Positions 1 through 8,254 of a stretch of 42,263 nucleotides of DNA are shown piece after piece (positions within the stretch are counted from its first letter, which is position 1; the number at the start of each line of letters is the position of its first letter). Under the pieces are notes generated by a model that did not search any database, was not told the DNA's origin, and worked only from the letters and a program-made list of their open reading frames with translations. The stretch spans positions 1 to 42,263 of the forward strand of contig JAGWMQ010000016.1 in assembly GCA_028873125.1 (NCBI GenBank), written 5' to 3'. Position numbers and translations under genes: made by a program. This DNA is from Verrucomicrobiota bacterium. GTDB lineage: Bacteria > Verrucomicrobiota > Verrucomicrobiia > Limisphaerales > UBA11358.

Positions 1-151
1 CGTGCAAGTGGAGGTGTGGTTCAAGCTCAAGGCTGGCGGAGCGATCTGCCTGCCGCGGATCACCCAACCCGAATCAGCCCAGGCGATGCTATTGCACCAG
101 ATGAACTGGTCGCAGCCAGAACAGCCGCCGCCACGAATCTATCAGGATCGC

Positions 152-568
152 TTCGCCCGTGAACATCGGCGCCACCATGAGCGAAGGACCGAACATGAAC
201 TGGTCGTCAATTTCCCGCACCCTGGGATCATGGGGCCAATCCAGCACCAGCGCCCGGATGGGCGGGGTGCCGTGGCGATGATAGGTGTTGAAGGCCGAAT
301 ACAGGTAGGGTACAAGCCGCATCCCGCGTAAAAATATTAAGGATTTGCGCCACGCGGCAGCTTGATCCTTTCTGACATGAACCCGCTGATTTCCCACAAG
401 CGCGGATGCCGAGGCCGCGCTGGGCAACCGAAATTGAAACACGTGTCTCCCCGGCCCCAGCGCATTGCCGGTCCGTGACAATACGGCAATATCCCGGCAC
501 ACCCGCTCGTAACCCCGCGGGTCGCCGTGGGACGGCGCCGCGATGAGGACCGGATTGTCTCTGGTCAA
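152..568 (-). pseudogene. Fragment of a GH31-family glycosidase gene joined to unrecognised sequence
   Basis: The minus-strand frame contains a roughly 60-residue block (about 152-331) reading RLVPYLYSAF, then PPIRALVLDWPHDP, then DDQFMFGPSLMVAPMF. This matches the late catalytic-barrel region of GH31 alpha-glucosidases/alpha-xylosidases. The GH31 signal breaks off on both sides. After VAPMFTGE the frame runs into unrelated residues and a stop at 89. Upstream, residues 1-80 (NPVLIAAPSHGDPRGYERV and following) do not look like the preceding part of GH31, and I do not recognise them. The only start in the frame is a TTG. I infer a decayed locus with at least one deletion or rearrangement. In the first 110 bases another minus frame stays open to the window edge without a recognisable domain. 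The plus-strand ORF 2-331 is the antisense shadow. Confidence 0.5.
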
Positions 569-602
569 GCAGAGGCGAAACGTGCAAGCTCGGATGGATC
601 AA

Positions 603-3600
603 ATGAAATCATGGATACTTGGAATGGGTCTGGTTGTGCTGGCAACCAGCGTCTGCGCGGCGGCCGCGAACACGGTGCCCGTCATTCCCCGGCCACAACA
701 AATCGAGCGAAGCGCGGGCGACTTTCACCTGACGCGGGGCACAAAAATTTTCGCCAGCCCCGGTTCGCTCCTGACCGCGCGGCAATTGGCGGCCCGGCTG
801 CGCCCGGCCACCGGCTACCCGCTCCCGATTAAAACGAGGTTTGCTTCGACCGCGCCGGTTCCTGACGGCATTCTGCTGACGACCAAAAACGCCAGCCCCC
901 GTCTCGGCCCGGAGGGTTACGAGCTGCTCGTCAGCTCCAACTCCGTCGTCCTCCGCGCGCCGACGCAGGCGGGTTTGTTTTACGGCGCGCAAACACTGTG
1001 GCAACTGCTGCCGCCGGCGATTTTCGCCACGAATCTTGTGACCGGGACGGACTGGCGGGTGCCCTGCGTTCAAATCGAGGACTGTCCGCGGTTCAAGTGG
1101 CGCGGGCTGATGCTCGATGTCAGCAGGCACTTTTACACGAAGGCCGAGGTGGAAAAAATCCTCGACGTCATGGCCTTGTATAAATTGAACACCTTCCACT
1201 GGCACCTGACGGACGACCAGGGCTGGCGGATTGGAATCAAAAAATATCCCAAACTCACCCAGGTCGGCGCGTGGCGCTCCGGCATTGGCTGGGGGTTGAA
1301 CCCGCAATCCAGCACGGCCTACGGTCACGATGGCCGCTATGGAGGCTATTACACCCGGCAGGACATTCGCGAGGTGGTCGCTTACGCCGCGGCCCGGCAC
1401 ATCACCATCGTGCCGGAGATCGAGATGCCCGGGCACTCCGGGGCGGCACTGGAGGCCTATCCGCAGTTTGGCTGCACGAACGTTCCGGCCGGCCTGCCTC
1501 ACGATGTGTATGATCCGGCCAACCCCGCCACCTTCACCTTCTTGGAAAACGTGTTGGGCGAGGTGTTCCGGCTGTTCCCGGGCAAATACATCCACCTCGG
1601 CGGCGACGAGGTGCCGACGGGGGTTTGGGCCAAAGACCCGGGTTGTCAGGCGCTGATGAAGCGGGAAGGGCTGACGAACGAGGCGGAGTTGCAGAGCTGG
1701 TTCACCCGGCGCATCGAGCAATTCATCCACGCCCGCGGCAGGACGCTGATCGGCTGGAGCGAAATCGCGCGGGGCGGCCTGGCCACCAACGCGGTGGTGA
1801 TGGACTGGATCGGCGGCGGGAAAGGCGCCGCCACGGCCGGCCACGACGCGGTGATGACGCCCGAGGCGTTTTGTTACGTAAATTTTTATCAATCCACCAA
1901 CCGTCTGAGCGAGCCGCGCGCGCAGGGAGGTTACCTCTCGTTGCGCAAGGTGTATTCCTTCGAGCCGATCCCCGAAGGACTGCCGCCGCAGGACGATTCC
2001 AATATTCTCGGCGCGCAGGCCAACTTGTGGACCGAATGGATTCCGTCGCTGCCGCACGTCGAGTACATGCTCTTCCCGCGGCTGTGCGCCCTGGCGGAGG
2101 TGGACTGGTCATCCAAAAATGCGCGCGACTGGCCCGATTTCCGGCGGCGGATTCGGGCCAACGAACGGCGCTTGGACGACTTGGGCGTGAATTATCGGCG
2201 GCAATCCTCCGTAAATCTGACGACCCCGTATCTTCATGCGAGGATTTCCCTGAATTATCCGGAATTCGAGGGGTTGTCCGTGGACAGCCTGGGTCAGGAG
2301 CGATTTCCGCTGGTGATGACGGGAGCGCCGTCGGAGCCGTGGCGTCCGGTCCGGGCCACGCGGCACGGAAACCGGGTGGAATATCGCGGTCGAGGCGTCG
2401 CCCCTTCGGCGCCGCCCCGCTGGACGATCGAAGCGCGGACGAACGAGATTTGGCTGGTGTCGCATTGGTCGGCAGCGGACCCGCCCGAGCCCCTCGAGTT
2501 TGAAGCCGACAACAGTATCTGCCACGTCACCTTGCTTGGTTTGATGGGGACCAACGGCGCAAATCGGCTTCCAGTCGGTGTTACGCAATGGAACTCCGCC
2601 CATCCGGACACCAATGGCTCCATTCAACTCCCGGTGATCATGCATTTTCCCGACCAGGGAACATTTCGGATTACCGCCGAGCCGGCGGATGTAAAATCGC
2701 TTGGCTACGTCGCGGCAACGTATCAAACCAAAGTCATTCAGATCACCTTTCCGGCGGCGACGCGGGAAGATCCGGTGGTGGAGTATCGCTGGAAAGTGGT
2801 TTCCATTCATCCGAAAATTCCAGGCATTGCGGAGGATGAGCGATTCGCCGGCTTCCGCCGCGACTGGCTGAACATTTTTCAATTAAGCCCGCATTGGGGC
2901 ATGTTGGCCAATCACGTGAGCAGTGACACCTGCGCCTTTTGCTACTACGAATATGCGGACATTGCTGAACACACTCCACCGCTGGCCGAGGGACTGACGG
3001 CCTTGGACATGGTTCGGCAAACGCTGGACCGGATCATCGCCGGCGCCAATGCCTACGGCATGCCGGGACACGGAGCGTTTCCCGATTATGCCGCGGACAC
3101 GCTGCCGTCGCTTTTGATCGCCGCCGAGGATTACGTTCAAGGGAGCAAGGACGATCACTGGCTGGCCGCGAATTACGGGCATCTCCGGTCCTGGACCGAT
3201 AAGATGTTGTCCACCGACCGGGACGGCAGCGGCCTGATCGAATACACGTTGAGCGGCGATTCCGGTTCCTGGCCCGAGCACATCAAGTATCGTCCGGCCA
3301 ATTGGTGGGACTGCATCGGCTTTGGCCACCAGGACGCCTACGCCAATGCCCTGGCCTATCGGGCGCTGCGCGGCATGGAACAACTGGCGCAGCATGCAAA
3401 CCGGCCCGACGACCAGAGGCGTTACCGCGAGGCGGCGGACAAGCTGAAGGCGGTTTATTTCAATACATTTTACGACCCGGCAACCGGCGTTCTGGCCGGC
3501 TGGCGCAGCGCCGACGGACAACTTCATGACTACTATTTCCCCTGGGTCAACGGGATTGCCATCCATTACGGACTGGCGCCCCACGACAAGGCCAACGCGA

Positions 3601-4052
3601 TCATGGACCGTCTCCTGGCCAAAATGAAGGAGGTCGGCTGCACGAACTTTGCCTTGGGCCTGCCCGGCAATCTCGTTCCCGTGGCGCGGAAGGATTATGT
3701 GGACCATAATCACCGGTTTGGCGGGGGAACCAACGCCGATGGTTCCGATGGTTTCCAAATTTATGAAAACGGCGGCGCCACCGCCTGCTTTTCATACTTC
3801 ACCCTGGCGGCGCTTTACGATCTGGGCCGGATCCAGGACGGAGACCGGATTCTGTTTCCGCTGCTGGCGTCTTTTGCCAGGGGAAATTTTCAGGGGCGGG
3901 GCGGTGACGGCATGACCAAGGATTGGAAGGCGTGGGATGGGACGTGCTGGGGCTACGAGGGTTTTTTGGCGGACAACTATTACGCGATGCTGGCGGTCCT
4001 GGATCGCGAGGCCGCCTTGAAGCGAGCGCCCCCGGCGGCGTCCTCGCCTTGA
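603..4052 (+). CDS. Secreted beta-N-acetylhexosaminidase (GH20) with C-terminal six-hairpin glycosidase-like domain
   Basis: The likely start is ATG 603, which gives 1149 aa. It places a Sec signal peptide (MKSWILGMGLVVLATSVCA) at the N-terminus, whereas the longer ORF from 543 would bury it. Residues about 25-145 look like the GH20b N-terminal domain. Residues 150-500 are the GH20 barrel, with LMLDVSRHFY, NTFHWHLTDDQGW and the catalytic Asp-Glu pair in HLGGDEVP (D335, E336). The family hydrolyses terminal beta-linked GlcNAc/GalNAc by substrate-assisted catalysis. Beyond a linker, residues about 720-1149 form a second large helical region (DTLPSLLIAAEDY, DGSGLIEYTLSGD, WWDCIGFGHQDAYANALAY, GFQIYENGGATA). 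It resembles (alpha/alpha)6 glycosidases of the GH63/GH37/GH78 type, but I cannot name the family. Ordinary GH20 enzymes are about 500-800 aa, so the tail is a true extra module. The enzyme probably acts in the periplasm or outside the cell. Confidence 0.9.
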   Translation: MKSWILGMGLVVLATSVCAAAANTVPVIPRPQQIERSAGDFHLTRGTKIFASPGSLLTARQLAARLRPATGYPLPIKTRFASTAPVPDGILLTTKNASPRLGPEGYELLVSSNSVVLRAPTQAGLFYGAQTLWQLLPPAIFATNLVTGTDWRVPCVQIEDCPRFKWRGLMLDVSRHFYTKAEVEKILDVMALYKLNTFHWHLTDDQGWRIGIKKYPKLTQVGAWRSGIGWGLNPQSSTAYGHDGRYGGYYTRQDIREVVAYAAARHITIVPEIEMPGHSGAALEAYPQFGCTNVPAGLPHDVYDPANPATFTFLENVLGEVFRLFPGKYIHLGGDEVPTGVWAKDPGCQALMKREGLTNEAELQSWFTRRIEQFIHARGRTLIGWSEIARGGLATNAVVMDWIGGGKGAATAGHDAVMTPEAFCYVNFYQSTNRLSEPRAQGGYLSLRKVYSFEPIPEGLPPQDDSNILGAQANLWTEWIPSLPHVEYMLFPRLCALAEVDWSSKNARDWPDFRRRIRANERRLDDLGVNYRRQSSVNLTTPYLHARISLNYPEFEGLSVDSLGQERFPLVMTGAPSEPWRPVRATRHGNRVEYRGRGVAPSAPPRWTIEARTNEIWLVSHWSAADPPEPLEFEADNSICHVTLLGLMGTNGANRLPVGVTQWNSAHPDTNGSIQLPVIMHFPDQGTFRITAEPADVKSLGYVAATYQTKVIQITFPAATREDPVVEYRWKVVSIHPKIPGIAEDERFAGFRRDWLNIFQLSPHWGMLANHVSSDTCAFCYYEYADIAEHTPPLAEGLTALDMVRQTLDRIIAGANAYGMPGHGAFPDYAADTLPSLLIAAEDYVQGSKDDHWLAANYGHLRSWTDKMLSTDRDGSGLIEYTLSGDSGSWPEHIKYRPANWWDCIGFGHQDAYANALAYRALRGMEQLAQHANRPDDQRRYREAADKLKAVYFNTFYDPATGVLAGWRSADGQLHDYYFPWVNGIAIHYGLAPHDKANAIMDRLLAKMKEVGCTNFALGLPGNLVPVARKDYVDHNHRFGGGTNADGSDGFQIYENGGATACFSYFTLAALYDLGRIQDGDRILFPLLASFARGNFQGRGGDGMTKDWKAWDGTCWGYEGFLADNYYAMLAVLDREAALKRAPPAASSP

Positions 4053-4107
4053 ACAGAGATGTCCACCGTTTCAAAATCGGCAGGTCGCCGCGTTCCACCG
4101 CACTGGA

Positions 4108-4791
4108 TTACGGAAACCAGGCCAGTTCGGAATTGTTGGTGATTCCCTTGTTGGCGGCGAAATTCCAATACACCGTGTTTTTGAACCACGCCACGTGGCC
4201 GTCCAGGAAGGCAAACTGCGCGCCGCGGCTGTGCAGGTTGGTGTGAACGTAGTTGGCGCCGCCGACCGCCGGCAGGTTCTTGCTGTCGAACAACCACGGC
4301 ACGACGCTTGGCCGCCGGATCGAAGCCAGTTTGATCAGACGATTGTAATCGCCGGTGCCGTTGACATCCTCGTTCAGGCAGTAGTGGAAGAGGTTGTTGG
4401 TCTTGCTGCTGGCATTGCAACGCCGGGAATTGGCCGGACAAATCCAGACCGATTTCCCCGGGTCAATGAACGGATTGGTGCGCCAGCACATGCCGGCATA
4501 GCGCGGCAGTTTCATCTGCGCCGGCAACTGGACATACCAGGCCTGATAGGCCGGATTGCTCAAATCGGCCTCCAGCGGCGTCGGCTTGCCCTCCCGCGGC
4601 AGGAAATCCACGTTGTCCACCGCGTAAAGCTGCGTCGCCAGAGCCCATTGTTTGAGATTGTTGCGGCAGGCGATGGCCTGGGCGGAAGCGCGGGCGCCGT
4701 TCAGCGCCGGCAACAACAACGCGGCGAGAATGGCGATGACGGCCATCACCACCAGCAATTCGATTAATGTGAAGGACCTCGTCCACCGCAT
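4108..4791 (-). CDS. Prepilin-like protein with H-X9-DG motif
   Basis: The 227-aa protein starts [22 protein letters not shown], a type IV prepilin/pseudopilin class III leader with one hydrophobic helix. Near the C-terminus it has [14 protein letters not shown], the H-X9-DG signature of a prepilin-like family greatly expanded in Verrucomicrobia and Planctomycetes. I chose the internal ATG at 4791 over the upstream ATG at 4803 because GGAG lies 6 nt before it. Cysteines at [10 protein letters not shown] suggest a disulfide in the globular part. The gene is single, converges on the GH20 gene and has no pilus or secretion genes nearby, so its partner machinery must be encoded elsewhere. The role (pseudopilus subunit or surface protein) is unknown. 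Confidence 0.85.
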   Translation of the reverse strand: MRWTRSFTLIELLVVMAVIAILAALLLPALNGARASAQAIACRNNLKQWALATQLYAVDNVDFLPREGKPTPLEADLSNPAYQAWYVQLPAQMKLPRYAGMCWRTNPFIDPGKSVWICPANSRRCNASSKTNNLFHYCLNEDVNGTGDYNRLIKLASIRRPSVVPWLFDSKNLPAVGGANYVHTNLHSRGAQFAFLDGHVAWFKNTVYWNFAANKGITNNSELAWFP

Positions 4792-4953
4792 ACGGGTCTC
4801 CATCCTGAATCAATCCAGCTTATGGCAAAGGCCGGGCGAACACCAGCACATTTTTTCGTAATAAAACTGCCGGACCGGTGGTGAATCCGGTTGTCAACTG
4901 TCGGGATGCGCCCCGGCGTTGCCAGTGGGCGCGGCCGGCTCTAATCTGGACGG

Positions 4954-5631
4954 ATGGTGCGGCTCGTCTTGTTTGACATTGACGGCACGCTGGTCCACAC
5001 GGGCGGCGCGGGCGTGAAGGCCTTTACCCGGACGCTGGCCACCGAGTTCAACGCGCCGGACGGCGTGGAACGGGTCCGCTTCGGCGGGCGGACGGATTTG
5101 AATCTGGTGCGCGAATTGTTCGGCTTCCACGGCATCGCGCCAACGCCGGAGAATTTCCGGCGGTTTTTCGAGCGTTACGTCTTCTGGCTCGACCACATCC
5201 TCGCCGACAGCCCCGGCGGGCGGTGCGCCGGTGTGCCGGAATTTCTGGAGGCCCTGCGTACCTTGCCGCATCCGCCGCGGTGCGGTCTGCTCACCGGCAA
5301 CATCCGTCTGGGCGCGGAGATCAAGCTCCGCCGTCACAGGCTCTGGGAAACATTCGAGACCGGCGGGTTCGCCGACGACGGCGAGGACCGCAACCAGATC
5401 GCCGTCGCGGCGCGCGAGCGCGGCCGGCGTCTGCTCGGCGGCCGGTTGCGCGACGACGAAATCCTCGTGGTGGGCGACACGCCGCACGACATCCGCTGCG
5501 GAAAATTCATCGGCGCCAGGGTCCTGGCCGTGGCCACCGGCGGGGCCGGGTTGGAAGAATTAAAAAATCACCGGCCCGACTGGGCGGTGGAAGACCTGCG
5601 GCGGACCAGCGCGAAGGAAATTTGCGGGTAG
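4954..5631 (+). CDS. HAD-superfamily hydrolase, phosphoglycolate phosphatase-like
   Basis: The 225-aa protein contains all four HAD motifs. Motif I is LFDIDGT (nucleophile D8, acid/base D10), motif II is LLTGN, the conserved Lys follows in AEIKLRRH, and motif IV is VVGDTPHDI. A helical cap (residues about 18-85) sits between motifs I and II, which is the C1-cap arrangement of the Gph/PGMB group. Such enzymes remove phosphate from small metabolites such as 2-phosphoglycolate, with Mg2+ bound by the acidic motifs. The actual substrate cannot be read from sequence. The gene stands alone, divergent from the prepilin-like gene. ATG 4954 has only weak GGAC upstream. Confidence 0.88.
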   Translation: MVRLVLFDIDGTLVHTGGAGVKAFTRTLATEFNAPDGVERVRFGGRTDLNLVRELFGFHGIAPTPENFRRFFERYVFWLDHILADSPGGRCAGVPEFLEALRTLPHPPRCGLLTGNIRLGAEIKLRRHRLWETFETGGFADDGEDRNQIAVAARERGRRLLGGRLRDDEILVVGDTPHDIRCGKFIGARVLAVATGGAGLEELKNHRPDWAVEDLRRTSAKEICG

Positions 5632-5650
5632 CGCCCGCGTCCCGCGGGTG

Positions 5651-5673
5651 GTTTCGGGCGTCGCGCCCGAAAC
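5651..5673. repeat. REP-like perfect hairpin after the HAD gene
   Basis: GTTTCGGGCG and CGCCCGAAAC form a perfect 10-bp stem around a TCG loop, 19 nt past the HAD stop codon. No T-tract follows, so this is a GC-rich REP-type palindrome rather than a classical terminator. A second GC-rich stem (ACCCGCC-GGA-GGCGGGT) follows at 5764-5780, between the HAD gene and the converging FmdB gene. Confidence 0.6.
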
Positions 5674-5794
5674 TCGCAGGCCAATCAGTCGGCTTGTTTC
5701 ACCGTGAGCCGCCTGCCATTTCAAGTCACCTGCCATTCGCAATTCGGCGCGACGCCAAATTGAACCCGCCGGAGGCGGGTGCCACCGAAAGGTT

Positions 5795-6007
5795 TCAATG
5801 GCAATGGCAACTGCCGCCGCAACAATGGCCGCCGCCGTTGCCCGATGGAGCCGGGCCGCCTCCGCCGGCCGCGGCGAAGGTGGACAGTTTTTTGGACAGC
5901 CTTTTCGAGCCGCAATGCGGGCATTCGGCGCCCTTCCAATTGGACGAACGGACGAGGATTTCGCTCTCGCGCCCGCATTTCTCGCAATGAAATTCGTAAA
6001 TCGGCAT
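5795..6007 (-). CDS. FmdB-family zinc-ribbon protein
   Basis: This 70-aa protein begins MPIYEFHCEKCG and continues with AECPHCGS, the two CxxC knuckles of the FmdB/CxxC_CXXC_SSSS single zinc ribbon. The family was named after a putative regulator of formamidase in Methylophilus, but its function is generally unknown. The C-terminus is Gly-rich and ends in GHCCGGSCHCH, adding five Cys and three His that might bind a second metal. Similar Cys/His tails are common in this family. It converges on the HAD gene and shares no operon with recognisable partners. Confidence 0.9.
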   Translation of the reverse strand: MPIYEFHCEKCGRESEILVRSSNWKGAECPHCGSKRLSKKLSTFAAAGGGGPAPSGNGGGHCCGGSCHCH

Positions 6008-6127
6008 GGCTGAAAAATAACCGGCGTGGTGAAAAACTCAAGCGCGGAAAGCGGCATGATATCGCTTGCGGAATGGGAATTTCCCGGAAAATCTCGCCGC
6101 CTTGAACCACTGAACCGCCAAAGGCGA

Positions 6128-6213
6128 GGTAGGGCGCGTCACTCCGTGCGCGCCGTCTTGGAGCCAAGCGTCTCCTTCCCGTTTGCGGCGCGCAGAGGAC
6201 TGCGCGTCCTACC
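6128..6213 (+). repeat. 86-bp palindromic dispersed repeat, copy 1
   Basis: The element is bounded by imperfect 11-bp terminal inverted repeats, GGTAGGGCGCG and CGCGTCCTACC (10 of 11 paired). Inside are the conserved blocks CACTCCGTGCGCGCC and GGCGCGCAGAGGACTGCGCG. An inverted copy of almost the same length lies at 16475-16561. It has no coding capacity and behaves like a REP/MITE-type unit. Confidence 0.8.
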
Positions 6214-6228
6214 GGACGGTTCATGGAA

Positions 6229-6690
6229 TTACGGCGATAATTCTTCGCGGTGCGGCTGGTGATCGCGGTTCCAACGGTCCAACGCGGCGTCGCTGGTGTC
6301 TTCAAACAGAAATTGCAGCGTCGGCGATGCAACGTGGCCGTCGCAAAACACCACGTTCAGGTGGCCTTGATGACGGGAATACTTTATGCGATGATGGCGG
6401 AACCATGCGTTCCAATCGGTCGAAGATCCGCGCATGAATGTAACCGCGCCGCCAAAAACGTCGCCTATCGCCATCATGTCGCTTGGCCTAACCACTTCCG
6501 ATTCTGCAATCGGAGCAACCGCGACGGTGTGATTTGAAAGTTCGGAATAGTGCCCCCTCAAGTCCAAAATTGTTGGTGAAGTTTCCAAAGCGAAGATCGC
6601 CAACGAGGCGGTTGGTCTTGGGGAGCACACGCGTCCCGCCGAACACCTCAAGCGCGCCGAAACCACACGGTTTTGTTTGACTCGATCGCG
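6229..6690 (-). pseudogene. Frameshifted, N-terminally truncated prepilin-like (H-X9-DG) gene
   Basis: The minus-strand frame ending at 6229 encodes SEVVRPSDMMAIGDVFGG and RHQGHLNVVFCDGHV. The latter fits H-X9-DG exactly and is the C-terminal half of the prepilin-like family. Family resemblance in this frame starts only near SNHTVAVAPIAESEV. Further upstream, coding-like text continues in another minus frame (GFGALEVFGGTRVLPK, then FTNNFGLEGALF), as if one frameshift occurred near 6555-6570. No FTLIELLVV leader or hydrophobic helix is found upstream. The 145-aa ORF would therefore not be exported as a pilin. I judge it a relic, with boundaries approximate. Confidence 0.6.
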
Positions 6691-6696
6691 CGCGGT

Positions 6697-6719
6697 CCAG
6701 TCGGCGCGACGCCGACTGG
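6697..6719. repeat. Perfect palindrome CCAGTCGGCG-CGA-CGCCGACTGG
   Basis: Ten-bp arms surround a 3-nt loop. The unit lies just beyond the broken prepilin gene and is built like the hairpin at 5651-5673 (10-bp stem, 3-nt loop). A loosely similar string (GACGCCGGTCGGCGCGAT) occurs near 18852, upstream of moaA. Confidence 0.5.
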
Positions 6720-6889
6720 TGCAACCGGGACGGCTGTGCTCCCCATTTTGAACTGCAAAGTTCCGTCATATCCAATCGGACGGTTGAATGGACAGAGGCT
6801 CACGCGATTTCCGCGCCCGTTTGGTGAACCCAACGAAAGAATCCCTCCTTTCGCCTTTTCTTTCAACGGCCCGCCATTAACCTTGCTGC

Positions 6890-7456
6890 ATGATGCATTT
6901 GCAACGGGCGATTGAAGACGCCGTCGCCACGCTGCGGAGTCTGGCCAGTTTGGAAGAGCCGCTGAATCGCGCGGCGGAGACGGTCCTGGCCTGCCTGACT
7001 TCCGGCCACAAGCTGCTCGTCTGCGGCAACGGCGGCAGCGCGTCGGACGCCACGCACCTGGCCACGGAATTTCTCTGCCGCTACCGCGACGACCGCCGGC
7101 CTTATCCGGCCCTTTCGCTCACTGCCAACGGCGAGTTCCTGACCGCCGTGTGCAACGATTATCACGCCGACGAAATTTTCGCCCGGCAGGTCTGGGGGCT
7201 GGGTGAAAAGGGCGACGTGCTGATCGCCTTCACCACCAGCGGCAAATCCAAAAACATCCTGCGGGCGCTCGAAGAAGCCCGGCGCAAAGGCCTTGAAAGC
7301 GTCTGTTTCCTCGGCCGCGACGGCGGTTTCACCAAGGGCGCGGCGACGATTGACTTGATTGTGCCCGGCGATTCCACGGCGCGGATTCAGGAGGGCCAGA
7401 AGCTGCTCATGCACGCGCTCTGCGAAATGGTGGATGAGAAGCTGCCCAGGAAATGA
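6890..7456 (+). CDS. gmhA: Phosphoheptose isomerase-like SIS-domain protein
   Basis: The 188-aa protein has the length and layout of GmhA (sedoheptulose-7-phosphate isomerase), the first step of ADP-heptose synthesis for lipopolysaccharide inner core. Visible motifs are LLVCGNGGSASDATHLATEF, with the phosphosugar-binding SIS loop, then the conserved Arg-rich CRYRDDRRPYPALSL, and a second phosphate-binding stretch FTTSGKSKN. A late helix (EGQKLLMHALCEMVDE) carries the Gln/His of the GmhA active site. No other heptose gene (hldE, gmhB) is adjacent. A related DiaA-type SIS protein is the alternative. Two ATGs in tandem (6890, 6893) have no clear Shine-Dalgarno. Confidence 0.82.
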   Translation: MMHLQRAIEDAVATLRSLASLEEPLNRAAETVLACLTSGHKLLVCGNGGSASDATHLATEFLCRYRDDRRPYPALSLTANGEFLTAVCNDYHADEIFARQVWGLGEKGDVLIAFTTSGKSKNILRALEEARRKGLESVCFLGRDGGFTKGAATIDLIVPGDSTARIQEGQKLLMHALCEMVDEKLPRK

Positions 7457-7543
7457 AGAAGGCGGAATGCAGAAATCAGTCGTCACACTCTCAAAGCTCG
7501 CTCGTGGCGGCTGATTTCCGCATTCTTCATTCTGCCTTCGACC
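7457..7543. terminator. Long imperfect inverted repeat between convergent genes
   Basis: GAAGGCGGAATGCAGAAATCAG near the gmhA stop is mirrored by CTGATTTCCGCATTCTTC and TCTGCCTTC just before the stop of the convergent thioredoxin-like gene. Transcripts from either side could fold into a long hairpin, so a bidirectional terminator is plausible, though no clean U-tract follows. A related string (CCGCATTCTTCCTTCT) recurs just before tadA near 15935. Confidence 0.4.
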
Positions 7544-8119
7544 TTAGAAAAAATCCGGTTCGTTGCCGACCTTCCATTTGATGTTGCATCCCATGCTGGC
7601 CTTTTGGTCGGGCGGGAGCGGTCTGCCGGCAAGCACGGCGTCGAGCGCCGCGCGCAGGTCCTTTCCCGTCACGGGAATGCCATTGCCCGGACGGCTGTCG
7701 TCGAATTGGCCGCGATAGACGAGCTTGCAATTTTTGTCGAACAGGTAGATGTCGGGCGTGCAGGCGGCGCGGTAGGCCTTGGCCACGGTCTGCGTCTCGT
7801 CGTAAAGATACGGGAAAATGTAACCGGCGGACTTCACTTCCGCCTTCATTTTCTCCGGGCTGTCCTCGGGATAATTTTCCACGTCGTTGGAGTTGATGCC
7901 GACGATGCCGACGTGCTTCGGCTGGTAGTCCCGCGCCAGTTGCGCCAGGCCGCGGCGGATATGCTGCACGTAGGGACAATGGTTGCAGATGAACAACACC
8001 AGCAGCGCCGGCTTGTCCCGGAAATCCGCCAGCGAGACGGTTTTTCCATCGGTGTCCGGCAGTTTGAAATCGGGCGCCGCCGTGCCCAGCGGCAGCATGG
8101 TGGACGGAGTCAGTGCCAT
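7544..8119 (-). CDS. Thioredoxin-fold (AhpC/TSA-like) redoxin
   Basis: With the start at ATG 8119 (MALTPSTMLPLGTAAPDFKLPD) the protein is 191 aa and matches a well-known family of single-domain redoxins. An ATG at 8140 would add 7 residues. The ORF-track extension to 8749 is antisense to the neighbouring nuclease gene. LVLFICNHCPYVQHI carries a C-x-x-C-like site (CNHC) at the start of the thioredoxin helix, and the cis-Pro region is TPDIYLFD. Such proteins are thought to reduce thiols or peroxides; the substrate is unknown. There is no signal peptide, so it is probably cytoplasmic. It is divergent from the nuclease gene across an AT-rich repeat. Confidence 0.85.
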   Translation of the reverse strand: MALTPSTMLPLGTAAPDFKLPDTDGKTVSLADFRDKPALLVLFICNHCPYVQHIRRGLAQLARDYQPKHVGIVGINSNDVENYPEDSPEKMKAEVKSAGYIFPYLYDETQTVAKAYRAACTPDIYLFDKNCKLVYRGQFDDSRPGNGIPVTGKDLRAALDAVLAGRPLPPDQKASMGCNIKWKVGNEPDFF

Positions 8120-8160
8120 GAACGAAATTTGGCGCGGCATGGGAAATTTCGCAAGCCTTG

Positions 8161-8247
8161 ATTCATTGACGGTCTGCGATTTGCGGTTTGCGCGGCCTGG
8201 CGAATCGTAAAAAAGCTCGTAAATCGTAAATCGTGAATTGTAAATTT
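8161..8247. repeat. AT-rich inverted repeat in a divergent intergenic region
   Basis: The right arm, CGTAAATCGTAAATCGTGAATTGTAAATTTG (8220-8249), pairs imperfectly with the left arm GACGGTCTGCGATTTGCGGTTTGCGCG (about 19 of 29 positions). The same kind of sequence occurs at 15289-15372, also between divergent genes and ending next to a plus-strand start codon. It reads as a dispersed element rather than an operator. Confidence 0.5.
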
Positions 8248-8254
8248 GTGCGTC

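Noticed and set aside
2-331. 109-aa plus-strand ORF at the left edge
   Set aside because: Antisense to the GH31 fragment, no recognisable motif.
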